From positions 11,792,363 to 11,856,362 of the forward strand of contig OX465110.1 of the NCBI GenBank assembly GCA_949987565.1: a stretch of 64,000 bases of DNA, written 5' to 3'. Both the position numbers and the translations under genes were made by a program. This stretch comes from Luidia sarsii. Its lineage: Eukaryota > Echinodermata > Asteroidea > Paxillosida > Luidiidae. Below, in pieces: positions 1 to 12,510 of the stretch (positions are counted from its first letter, which is position 1; each line of letters starts with the position of its first letter). The notes below the pieces were generated by a model. That model saw nothing but the letters and a program-made list of their open reading frames with translations, had not been told where the DNA came from and made no database searches.

Positions 1-1189
1 AAAAACTTCTGCTAAAGCTATTTCAGCTAGCCAGGCGAGGTTCACAATTGGGCTATTCATTCTGAAGTGAGAGTGGTTGGTTGTCTTGTTGCAAAGCTGG
101 GGGCTTTTTTCCAATAGCTCCTTCAAGATTCCCAGGGGGCATAGTCCCTCTCTGAAATACCCCACACATCAGCATTTTTATTGCATATGCATCAATAACT
201 TCAACATATGTTCAGGAATAGGACTACATAGAAATTGAAGTTCAGCTTAAATGTGGTTGTAATGTGATGGGATTTTCATTGGGTTGTGAGGGTAATTTCT
301 GTGGTTGGTCCTATGCCAATGGTTTATTCAGCAGCCAGGTGGCCCATCTACACACACTTCAACTCCAACACAATTTAAAGGCTCTATATGAATGCTGTTC
401 CTTGCATGTGGTCAAGATTTAGAGCTCATGTCTTACCAATTTCTCCAGTATCTAAGCATAAATAAATATGCCAAGGGGAAAAACATAGTGATGTACTAAA
501 GGGCACAGGCCAAAGAAACTATTTTTCTTATTTACTTAACTGTTTTGTAACATTTGATCTGTGAATGGGAATGGCTGCAGAATTTGAATGTGTTGATTCT
601 GCCAAATGTACATGAAATTTTTTGAGGATTCACACAAGCTTGTTTCAACCTTGGATGACATGAAGTTTGTATGATAAGGGAAGATCAGCTATGCAGTTTT
701 GTTTTAGGCTGGGATATAAACAGAACGTACTGGATGTGATGTGTGTACATTGGAGAAGTTAAGTATTTCATGAGAGTGTGCTATAATGTAATGAAACTTG
801 TTAATGTTTTCATCCTAGGGTCTCTTTTCATCTTGTTGAGGTCATGCGTGTGACCTTGTAGTCAAGGTCAAGGTATTTTGAGGGAGTAATTTGACCTATG
901 GTGACCTTTGGCTTCCCAACTGGAATTCATGATAGAGGGGTTATCTGGTCAAGAGATTCATTGTCAGTTGTTATCAGGACGGATGTAAATTATCTCCTAT
1001 GCATTTGGGATTCTTTATCTCAGCCATAAATCTGCCTTGGTTGACTTCTGGTTTGTGTACACCATCCATGTTGAACCTTAGTTTAACATCTGTTATTCAT
1101 GAAGACAATTATTTGGGGATCTTTCTTCTGTTTTACGTAATATTTTCAGAGTCAATTTTGCTAGTGGCTAGATTTACTGAAACTGGAAA

Positions 1190-1312
1190 CTTTGCCTTTG
1201 AGAAAGGTCCTGCTATGATCTAAACATCAGGCCCTCTAACTTTTGAGATTTATGTAGGCCTATTGCATTGAGGCCATTTTAGTCAGTGAGCAGTTTGCAA
1301 CAGTTTTTTATT
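1190..1312 (+). repeat. PLE-type hammerhead-like dispersed repeat, copy 1
   Basis: The head at 1194-1233 reads GCCT, then TTGAGAA, a weak hairpin, a degraded GAAA (TAAAC) and ATCAGGCC. It is followed about 55 bp later by the shared tail with the word GCAGTTTGCAAC (1289-1300). The head is the same as at 3530, 15676, 42974 and 44119. The degraded core suggests an old copy. Confidence 0.65.
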
Positions 1313-3474
1313 TACTTCATGAAACTGGAATATGATACAGTGAATTTGTCCAGTGTGATGTAATTGCAATTGAGGATGCCTGTGATCAGTGGCTTGCCAA
1401 TGATGACTCAATTTAATCAGGCACAATTTCTCCACTCAAAGTTAAGATTTGGTTCTTAATAATGTGGCAATAGGGGAAAAAGGTGAATGAAATTGCTCAA
1501 AGAAATTGTCAAAGACTTATCACCTTTGTTGATTTACTTAAGTTTTAGGGCCTTTTAGATACTTAGCATTGTGTGTTATACTGTTATTCAATATATTGTT
1601 ACTATAGTATAGCCTTTGCAGTTGTTGGTGCTGCCGTTGTTGCCACTTGCTGATTGCACTTTCAATCCCAGGGAAAGGTGCCTGTGATGGTTCCAGAGTA
1701 AAATATGTTGGTATTCAATGATGATTTTTATTTGCATACAGATTCGCCCAGCTGTAACAGCTGCATGCACTAATTAAATATTAGATTCAAATTACAGTTC
1801 ATTGATCACGTTGTACATATTGCTAATACCTTACATTATTACTGCATTGTTATCTTCACCTTAACCACACACAAATTGATTTTCAATCCTAATGAAGAAG
1901 ATAAACATGTGTTGCCTGTGTATTTGTCTGAGGTTTATGTCCTACTATTATGTGTTATACACATACAAGGCGTGCAGAATGTTGGACCAGTTAAATTACA
2001 CTGCATGTCTTCTGCCAATTCGGGAAGCAAAGGAAGATTTTTCCTGCTTAAACAAATGTTGGCGCTTAAGCGGCTCTATGAAATTGGCCCCTGGTAGTGG
2101 TAGGGCAGCTGATTTGATCTTATTACACCTATAGTAATGTGTACATTGAGTTCCAATGGCTGTCTGGGGTCAGATGGACATAGTTTGTGACAATTGAAAA
2201 TGGCACTGAAATTATTCAGCCCAGAGAGGAAATGTGGAATTATCTCAACAAATTATATATCGCAACCTTGCATTGGAAATTCTTTTTCTAACAGCACTGA
2301 CATTACACATTTGGATGATTGTAAATGGATACTTTGGATTCAAACACAGGCTATTGACAGCCAATGTCACGGCATATCATGCCAGGATGTACAGTAATGT
2401 CTGATATATTTTTTGAAGTGTCTTTTGCAATTAGAGAGTCAAGTATTTTTAACATCACAGATAATACCACGAAATGGCAGTAACCACTTGGTTTTAGGTT
2501 TTAGTTCCTTTTTGAAATCCATTTGAGAAATTGCTGACATAAATAATAAGGAAAGTGGAATTTTGGTTATACAGTTTTGTTGTTGATCCATATAAAAATT
2601 CCCAAAGAAGCATTGGATGCCAACCTTGATATGAGACGTTCCAAATGACATGAGGAAGGGCAAAGCTACATATCCGGATCCCTGATGAAGATAAATGATG
2701 CACAACATTTGGAATATGCTGGCACCACATGGGAACACACTAAGAGAACATAGGAACAGACTGGCATCATTCGCACCAAATGCATCACCTTGCTTTATCA
2801 GCTTCTTGAAATCAATCTTACATTTGAAATCCGTGCAAGAGGAGATACCGAAATAACCCCAATAATTCACAGAAAAAGATGTTATGTGTGATATACATGT
2901 ATGGGTAATGTACCAATTGGCAGTTTGAAACCAATTAAACAAAACAAAAAGGAAAATTTAAATTTCCATCAATTATGATTGGAAAAAAGGTAATCAACTA
3001 CTCTGCAGAAATTAAAATCAAATACAATAGGAAGTACATGTGATTAGATTCTCAGACTTTGTCTGATAATCTGTGAAATGAAACCTATCCACAAGAAAAA
3101 AATGTATTATGTAAATGTGTGCATATGTTAAAAAAATCAAAAAAATCTGTATGGGCTCAGCACTTGAAACAGATGGTGAAAGGCTGGATAGCACATGTGT
3201 GAAGCGCTCATGCATTGTATGAACAAACATGCATGATGGCACTGAGGTCTACAGATGCACACAGTAACCTGTGTTACAGGTGTATAGGCTTTAAAATAGC
3301 TGGACTGGGCAGATGAGTGGAGGGAAAATTGTGCTTGATAAGACCCCATCCAAATGAATTACCAACAATTATGGAAATGCTCAATTGCTTGGAGCTGAAT
3401 CCTACTACAGAGTACATATTAGTGGAGATGTAATTCATTGAAGTAAACATTTCATTAAATTAAATAGTGAATTT

Positions 3475-3640
3475 CAAAATTTAGTGGGCCTGACGTTTCA
3501 ATCCTAGCAGGACCTTTCTCAAAGGCCTTTGAGAAAGGTCCTGCTAGGATCGAAACGTCAGGCCCACTGAATTTTGAGATTTGCATTTTGGTAATTTTAG
3601 TCAGTAAGCAGTTTGCAACATTTTTGTATATCACTTTTAA
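3475..3640 (+). repeat. Palindromic PLE-type hammerhead-like repeat, copy 2
   Basis: Positions 3475-3576 form a 102-bp palindrome with no spacer, centred in AAAGGCCTTT at 3521-3530, with two mismatches between arms. Each arm is the hammerhead-like head in opposite orientation. The right arm carries helix I halves GGCCT/AGGCC, core TTGAGAA, a 6-bp hairpin (GGTCCT with AGGATC, loop GCT), then GAAACGTC. The tail with GCAGTTTGCAAC follows to about 3640. The arrangement looks like a head-to-head dimer of the repeat. Confidence 0.75.
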
Positions 3641-6600
3641 ATAGTTAATTGTGAGAATAAACAGTCATACAAATTATTTCACACTTTGTTTAGATGGCAT
3701 GTTAAATGTGTCAAATAGTACCCAAATATAATGAGACATGAAGATAAGAGATCCTACAAATTACATTCAAAGCAAAGAAAGCTGTGACTTTGAATGTGTT
3801 CATTAGAATCATGATGTGTTCCTCATATGTTACAAGAATGCTTCATAGGTTTGCCTGTAGGTTGGCACATGTCACTTTCCTTCATTGAGTATGTCATCAA
3901 GTAAAACATAGCCAAAGTGTAATGTTGTTAAATGAATCGTGCTATTTACTCTCCAATTTGAACATATCTTTTCTGGAGGGTTTGTCCTGTTTCTATACAT
4001 ACATGTATGTGTCTATTTCTTGCCAGTTTTAGGCATAGGACTCAACTCATTCTATTCTGTGACATGTTTACTAGTTAGTAAACATGTCTAGCTGTGCATG
4101 TGCAGCTGTTCCCAGCCTTGTTGTGTTTAAAAGTTGCCATGCAATAGCAAAAATATAATTTGTCTCCCTCCTGCCTGTTATGAGTAAATACATGCAGATC
4201 CATTTTTAATAGCTTGTTCACCTGTATGGTGTTGCTGAGAGTTGCACTTCACTCTTACCACCTGGTTTCATTCCCTGATGGAATCTACCATTTATATTGA
4301 CTCTTGCACTCTTGTATTTCTAGTCAAGGTTTGAGGTATGTTTATAAATATGATTGCAGTTTATCATTGCTTACATTCTCAATAAAAATGTATACAGTAA
4401 TACGAATATCTCTGTATGTTATTTGTATAATTGAAATGGTAGTGTTCAACACTAATCAATTCTCCCTCCCGATTCTTCGATTTGTATCCATGATATGATC
4501 AATGTCACAGCCTATAGCTTCATTGCAACCACTACGTGCACTGCTGTACAGGGATCAATAGCCAAGACAAAGCGCTCTTTGGTCCACCCAGCTGGCCTGT
4601 CACATGCCAAGGTTTCTGTGGGAGCCAGCCATCTGTGTGATACTGGTAGCGTGTTTAAAGTGTTCTTGGGGTCCTGCCACACTTCTTACAAAATAGCCAC
4701 GTGCATAGACACTGTATTCATTGTTTGGTGTGTAAAATGTGTAGACATGTAGCAGAGATAGTAAGCTATGATAATGCAATAGGGCTGCTAGATATAAACA
4801 CCCGTGTAAAATGAGGCTTTTCAAGTGATGGCTAACTGCCATTATGACTGCAAACTGACTGCATGATGCTGTACACACTGACTGAGTTTAAATTCAAAGT
4901 TACAACCTACAACTAAGAACTAAGACCCAATGATAAATGTCAGAAGCAATGCAAGTTGGTTCTTAGACTGAGATTTAGATAACGTAAGGACTTCAACCAA
5001 ATAAATGACTGGGAACTGACTGGGAACATTTGAAACAAAATTGAAAAATGAGGACTTGTTATATTGCAAAATTTTAATGCACATCATACTTGGCAATTTG
5101 TGCCAAACAAACAATGGTAACCTTGAAAAACCTTATCAGAAAATTAAATGCCACTAGAAGTCAGTCAATGTATGTAATCATTAAAGATTCTGGAATTGAA
5201 TTAGAAATGTTCTCTTATCCTTTTGTTGAGTCAGTTGTCTCATTTGCGATCCTTTGAGAAAGGGCTCCATTCTTGATTCTAGAGCCAATTGAACAGTATT
5301 TGTCACACACCGTACATTTGCCGAGAAATCAGCAGTACATTTGCAAAATCCAAATATTGAACCAACATTGTACTATACTATAGGTTTGAATGAGCATTTC
5401 TTATTGATATGTACAAACATCAGTATGTAATAATAATACTGTACAAGTTCATGTAATGCGCTGCCAGCTGTTTCCAAATTTCTGAGATATAAATAATGGA
5501 ATATATTATTGATTCAGTGCAAGGGATTGATTCGTCTTAATTAATTTTTGTATTCAATATCTTCCTATGTTTATCTAAATTGCCAATATTTCTCTGTCTC
5601 AATGGTCAGTGTTTGTTTAGAAGTATGCATACAGGTTCCGTTTGTCAGTAAGTGGTGAAATTTTAATTAATATTCATTGATTAAGGGATCCTGTGCATCT
5701 GGCTTGATGTGTCAGTGAAAAAGAAATTCTGTTCCCTTAAACTCTTTGCTTCCATCTTTTTTTATTGCATGTAAATGTTCCTCGGTAGGTATATATTGTC
5801 ACTATCTCAGAGCATTTATAACTTCTGAGTTAGTGCATTACCAAATATTGTGTATTGTGCAATATGAATTCCACGAGAGAAGATTACTAATGCCATACAT
5901 GTTAAAGTATGTGACAGCGGCAATGTATTCACTGGTCCAAGGTTTGAAGCAGGAAATCTTCCTGGCAGTAGGGAATTATGTTACCAATGTTTGCAAGAGT
6001 AAGACATGTTTTCACTTTAAGTGGCCAAGCCCGCTTGATTCTTATGAACCTGTACATTTTCATCCTAATTATTGACAACAACTAGATATCCAGCCTATAA
6101 TTTGTTGTGATTGTGAAATTATCATTTTTTTCTCAATATGTGTTTTCAAAGGTGTACATTGAAGAGAGTTTTAGTAAAATTTTGTTTGGCATTTTACAAT
6201 GAGTGAACAGTTCTAAATCTTAAGGCATGAGATTTTATACCCTGAACAATGTCCAAGGAATTTAAGAAGAACTTGACAGGCTCTTGAACCGAACAGCAAG
6301 TCATAAACAAGCAGTAAAGTACGGTCAGGCAGTGTACACACACATGTACAATACTTCAGTGTGTACGCACTAGCTCTATCATTACATGCTGCCTCCACTC
6401 TGCTGTCGGTCACAAACACCGCCACCTTGTGATGCACAATTGCATTTTTTGATTTGATTGCAAAATGATATACCGGTATGTTCGAAGTGAAACACAAAAT
6501 TGTGTTTTACTCTTTTAGAGAAGGCATTAAGAATCACCCAAAATAATTGTGTTAGATCGACAAGAATTAGCGTTTACGCTTTACATATATACAAAGCTTC

Positions 6601-8450
6601 CTCAAGCTGTAACATGAAGAGTGGACCATTATTGTTGGTCACACATTGTATATCACCAAACCACTTGTTAAACAGAATACATGGATATTTGCAATGGTAC
6701 AACTACAAATATCTCATTGCTGAAAAATTTGAATTTTGGAGTAGGGTTTTTACTGTAATTTAGTCATTTGATCAGTTATGTGCAGAATATGTATCAACTC
6801 TTCGTAATTAGCAACAGCTGCTCATAATGCTGTAACAGTTTTTGGTTTCATTTGTGGTCATGACCATCATGTGAAAGACGATGATGTAATCACTAATCCA
6901 AGGAAATAGTTATAACTGAATAGTTTATGACCTTTTCTCTGTTAAGGGCAACTGGTAGGGGTATGTAGGGCATAGTATGAAAAGATACGCCAATTGCGGA
7001 GTTTTGATAAAGTGCATTAGTTCCTACCCATATGACCTAATCAGTGAAGCAATTTTAAGACGATCTAGTCTTAGAAAATCTACTTTTTGAAGCTTTTTCT
7101 TGTATGGCAGTATTTCTAGAAGGGTCATGTTGTTTGGTTAGGTGCAAAGCAAGGTGCATTAGCTGGGCAAACACTAGGGCACTCTAGAGCAGCCCTAGGC
7201 TGGCAGATTCCCATCCCCTTGGGCTGAGAAAAGCCAGGTGTATAAACCCCCTGTGCTAATGACAGTGCATGATGTGGCGCCATATGACTGTCTTTCCTTG
7301 CCATTGATGTGACCAGCCAGCAGGTGAACTGCCCAGCCTCCCTCATTGTTTCCCTTGCCATTTTGTCCTGTGGCAGCATATTTGTAACTGTACGAGTGAT
7401 GCTGGAAAGCTGTAATGAATTCCCTATACTCTGTTTCCTATTGATTTTTTTCAGCAGTCTATGTTAATTTTGTCTGCCCATTTTCTTGCCAGCCAACTTT
7501 TACTGAATCTAAAGAAAGAAGGAATAAAAGGGCTTGTAAATTTAATCTAAAAGAAAACATTGTTTGTCTCAAGTGGGCTGATTGAGAATGCTGTAATTTA
7601 TAGGAGAAAAAGAAAAAGATACAAGGGCCAATCGAGGAATGTACAAGTCAAACTGGGTTCTGAAGACATACTTAGAAAATGGATGACTTGAATTTGTATT
7701 CAGAGCACAGGGTTTCATACTGAGGATAATGGGCCATTTGACTTTGAGTAAGGACAATTACTTCTTACAAGCTTCATAACTGACAGATGATTAGTCCACC
7801 AGTTCAGTATTCCATCATCAGAATTACGAGTTGTTGGAATGCCTCACTGCAACGTGTTACTAATAATAATGTTCTAAAAACCTGCCAAACAAATGTCTGT
7901 CAAAACGAAATTACTGTAACGGACTAATGGGTCATCAGGAAAGAAAATTGTTGGGAACATTAAGGCTGAGCATATTTTTAAAAAGTCAGTTGTTCAGCAA
8001 ATGGGTCTTCTGTACAATTACCAAATAGTAGGGGGACTTTCCTGATTGTTTGCATCAATTGAGTTGTAGCATTTCCTTTGCTGTGATTCTTGTGAATTTT
8101 GAACCTGGTATTATTCTGTCTGAGATTTATAAAACTAAACAAACCACACCCCTTTCAGCCCCCACATTGTGGCGATATTGCAGGGTTACTTGCAACGGGT
8201 ACTTGAACACTTTGATAATGCTTGTGAGAAAATACCTGAATATTATCCAAGGACCCGTCTTGACATTACAGGAAAATACTTTTGTTGTAAGGTAATTTGA
8301 AAAGTTAAAAAACTATATTTATTTAATCACTAGTGTTTCGGTTTATTTTTATCAGGTAAAAAAAGGATTATTTTTTATCTTTTCTTTAAAACCTGATATT
8401 CTTTGGGAAGGGGTAATTCATCTTCTTCTTTTTCTTATTTTCTTTTGCAG

Positions 8451-8486
8451 ATACAGGAGAAAGACCACTGGATTCCTTGAATAAAG
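8451..8486 (+). CDS. candidate small 5' exon of the MTG-family gene
   Basis: A 36-bp segment is bounded by a strong acceptor (long C/T tract ending TTTTGCAG at 8450) and a consensus donor (GTAAGT-like, from 8487). Only one frame is open; it reads TGERPLDSLNK and leaves one base, G. Exon 33028 needs exactly one upstream base, and the joined codon is GAC (Asp), giving [13 protein letters not shown]. Vertebrate RUNX1T1 likewise has a short 5' exon ending just before its MPDSP segment. Inference: an upstream coding exon followed by a 24.5-kb intron. It has no start codon, so a further 5' exon outside or undetected in the window would be needed. A chance pair of splice sites remains possible. Confidence 0.45.
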
Positions 8487-11400
8487 GTAAGTTACTGGAA
8501 ATGTGTTTGAAAAGTCATATTTTTTCTGTTTTATTGAATGTTTAGGCTAAGCTAGGCACCCTGCCCCCACTCTGGCAATGCTACTGTACTGCACACAAAA
8601 ATCCATATTTGATTCTTAGTGTCCAACAAGGTCCAATTCATGGCCAGCCGGCGGCCTTCTCTCTCAAGGGGCACAATCAAAGAGACTTTGAGGTTATCCC
8701 ATAAATACAGAAAGTGTAGTTGAGGGAACTACCTTGTACAGAGGTCTTTAGTTTTCTTGCATGACTATGGAGTAGGGTTATCATAAGAACAACATTTTTG
8801 GTCATCAATTTGGAAGTAAGTTATTCACTAATCTCAACAGGTTGTTGGCAGTAGCATTGATGGCACTACATTATATGACCCATTCTGAAATCATAGACTG
8901 CAAGATCAATATGAAGGATGCACTGGTTCAATACATTTTTATTGAGAGCAAACAATTAACTATGCAAACCAACATTGTTGGTCTTTGGAGATTTCTGGTC
9001 ATTTCAGTAATATTGTCCTGTATCTCCTCTGTTACCTTTTTTATTATTTGCATTTGTTACCATTATTGGTGTTAAATTGTTTGTTGTATTCCTTTTGAAA
9101 GTGAAAAAAGTACAACCCAAATTGAAATAAAACAATGCTCTCTTGATTTTAAGATTTTTAATCATTGAAATTTAAGCAAGTTAGGGAAGTTTGTATTCAG
9201 TGCACCTATACACTGTACACTGTAAAAGTGAAGCACTGAATAACTACATTTTAAGTGGAAGTGTTACAGTTTGAAAATTACCAGCATTGTGTTTCTAATG
9301 TGCTGTGCGTGGGGTTGAACCATTCCAATTATTGATCTATTTGGCTTTTTAATTGTTCAATACACTACTTGTATATGCCATACAGTATTGATGATTGCAT
9401 AGCAGGTGTTATGCACAGACTTTTGTTCCACTTCCCCATCATCTTTATCATGAATGACATGGCAACCATCTGAAATGATGAACTGTGCTCATGGACCATG
9501 GCTAAGTAAGTACATTGAGAAAACACAAGCATGGCTGATTCCAATCACAAAATGACTGGATGTCTCTCCTCCTGGCCATTACTGTGGAACTTCATCAATT
9601 TACCTGTCAGGAAAAAGGAGCATCTGTATAGAGACTTGACTTACCAATATAGAAATTATCATCACAGACAATAAATTTTGGACCAATTTGTTCATTCCCC
9701 AAGTCTCAGTGCACTTTCCTATGTTCCCCTTAATAAGGGTGGCCATGCCATACAGTGCTCAGCCTAGGCTGATTCCTATGCATGTGAACAGGGTGTGTTT
9801 GCAATTACCATCACTTGCAGTACAATGATAGATTACTAATCACATTGATGGACGCTTTGACATGTTGACTGATTACTGTAGTCATTACATTAGCATAGGT
9901 TGGCTGCCCTCGCTGTGCTCATACCTTGCCACGTGTGTCTGTCTGTCTACTGAAAAAAATAACCATAACCAGGGAAGACACTTCGTTTAATAATGAGTTA
10001 ACTGTGACCATGCAATTAAAAAAAAAATAATAATAATTGGCATATCAGCTAGAAAAATAAATAAATTCCATTTAATGAAAATCTTTCTGATAACACAACT
10101 TTGCCTTCCATGTAGATTGAGACTGGCAGGATAATTAGATGAGAAGGAAACCTTTTTATCTACTCAAATCTACACTAAGCTAATAAGGCAATCATAGCAT
10201 TTATGTCCATTGAAATAGTCCCCCCAAAATGGGGAAATGACCGACTGTTCTCATGTTTTTTCTCAAGAAATTAAGTTGTTATAACCCTTCAATCAAGAAT
10301 GTTATATATACACATGATTAACCCTAAGTTCCATCATTATAAATGTCATAATGGTGAATTTGTTACACACCATATGCAGCAAGGGCGTACAGGGTTAATG
10401 CACAAAATAATCCAGGCCTCCCTGTGAAAAACAGTGAATCACACATCCATCATGCAGACAGTGATCAAAAAGGGCATTAGTCTTCAGTCTAGCTAGTCTT
10501 AAAACAGCCCTCAATCAGTGCTCAGCCACTACTTGAAAGAACTTAGATCAACCTATAAAGGCTATATTCAAAGCTCTGAGTATCAGAAGAAACATGTTAT
10601 ATACATGTATTTTGTGAGAATGTATGACTATGTATGATGATGTACAGTCCCCAGTCACAGCAATGCCAAGCTTGCAGAAATGGCCATCTGTGTTCTCTTT
10701 CATGTACATGGCATTTTATAAAAGTTTCGTCTTCTCACTTCATTTCATTTTCCCCCTTCAAATCCGTAAAAATAGCAAAAATGTGTTTATCAATATCCAA
10801 GGATGGAATTTATAGTTGGCTTTATGTTTAAAAAAAGGAATACTGATTGTTTATGAAGGTGATTTGGTATATGGAGGTTATAAGTCAGTTACGCGTTGGC
10901 AAGTCATTTTGAGTCTTGTTCTCAAGTCTACACGTAACAGGTGATTTTTTTCCCAAACAGCTGCTAGGAATGACTACTGATGACTAAGGTTAATCTAGAA
11001 AGGGTGTGTTTGTGACCAGCCCTGGATCACATGTGGTGTCAGAGTTAGACTCTTAACCCGCATTAAGAGACTGCATTTACAACTTTAGACAACTGGAAAT
11101 TTCAAGTCTTTTTCACCAGGCAGACAAGAATGCAAAAACCCTAATATCCGAATTTCCCTTTCTTTGGATTGTCAACCAACTTTTCAATAGATAATTGGTG
11201 AGTTAATTTATCTTGTCATATATTGCACACATCAATGTATAATGTTCATCATTGAAGTACATGTATTTTTTCATAGTTAAAAGGATTTTTCTTGTTGATA
11301 TATTTTTTCATCCATGATAATTTGCACTTTGAACAAGTGTACCTGTAGGCCTAAATGTATCATGAAATGGTTTGGTATTAACAAGGCTAGGTATTGTGAG

Positions 11401-12406
11401 AAAACCAGTGTTTCACACACCAGCTGTGGTTTATCACAGATCTGGTACCCTGACCTCATATGAGCCGTTTCTCTCATATTTTAGTGAATACACTGCTTGG
11501 CCTTCACAGTTTGCCCGAGGGGACATGTGGGAGATGCAATGTGGTGTTAAGATCCCCATTGAGAGTGGAATTCCTGTGTTTGGACAGCCTGGCTGGCAAG
11601 GTGCTCTAGCAAGAATAGGCAAATGTAATTTACTGATATGCCACACATGTCCAGGTGCAATGCCTTCAGTAGAAGGGGAAGCATCAGCAGTTACATTACC
11701 CCCTGGGTGTGGTTCAGCTGCTGTCAATTCACACCCAGACCTGACATTGTGATCTACATGTAGCTTGGACTTTCCAGCACACCACCACCATTTGCTTTCC
11801 AATTAGATCATAGTTATTTAAGAAAAACATTGAGGGATGGAAGGACAAAGTTTAACTAGTACTGCCCAAGTGCTATCAAGAACACATGTTTAATACTAGG
11901 GTTAGTGACCTTTTAATATCATTCAAACTTGTTTGAATTAAAAGTCACAATCCTCCTATAGAGAAACTATTCCATACTCAATGCCTAGCTTTCATTAAAA
12001 TAATTATGCCTTCACCCTTTGATGAGATATAAAGTATGGAAAACTATTAGTATTACACTATTACAAAATTCTCCTCAAGAACTGAACTTCTGGAGGAGAA
12101 TGTTTTTGCATCTCTTTGACTTTAATGAAATAAGTCCTTTCTGGTCAAATTGCAGACCATACCTTCTTCTTAATAATAGTAATACTGTAGTTGATCTGTC
12201 AATCTGTTGGGAAAGTTCAACATCAGCCCCTTACGTCTGAGGTAAGGTGCATGAAGTAATTGAACATGATCAAAATAAATATGAAATTCTTTGTAAGATA
12301 TTTCTTTGTTATCCCAATCCATTCAGCTAGTATTAGTCTTCATCCAAAACATTTGAGTTTTCAGAAATATCAAAAACAGAAGAAGTAGGAGGCCTAAAAG
12401 TCGATC

Positions 12407-12510
12407 CTTTTTGAAGAAAGGTCCTGCTAGTGCTACTGTGCTAGGATCGAAACATCAGGCTCTCCTAATGTTAGTCAGTACGCAGTTTGCAACATTTTTT
12501 TCAAATTACT
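12407..12510 (+). repeat. PLE-type hammerhead-like repeat, copy 3 (expanded loop)
   Basis: The head contains TTGAAGA, a hairpin made by GGTCCT and AGGATC with a loop expanded by an internal duplication (GCTAG...GCTAG), then GAAACATCAGGC. The tail with GCAGTTTGCAACATTTTT follows at about 12482. Here position 8 of the presumed hammerhead core is G, as in the active consensus. Confidence 0.6.

Larger units (their letters stand above)
1..8450. other. non-coding region, left edge to first candidate exon
   Basis: AT-rich sequence with stops in all frames. The open frames are short and lack codon structure, splice context or recognisable motifs. It holds two copies of the hammerhead-like PLE repeat (about 1190 and 3475-3640), a degenerate trace near 5250, and scattered ACATGTA words. 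A GC-richer patch at 7120-7400 may be another dispersed repeat. It could be an intron or upstream region of the MTG-family gene, but nothing in it proves that. Confidence 0.5.

Noticed and set aside
2439..2942. 167-codon open frame on the minus strand
   Set aside because: Longest frame in the left part, but the protein looks like random AT-rich translation, has no recognisable domain and no splice or start context.
11372..11802. Overlapping 120-codon frames open on both strands
   Set aside because: Neither frame shows a known motif, and openness on both strands suggests a GC-richer repeat fragment rather than an exon.
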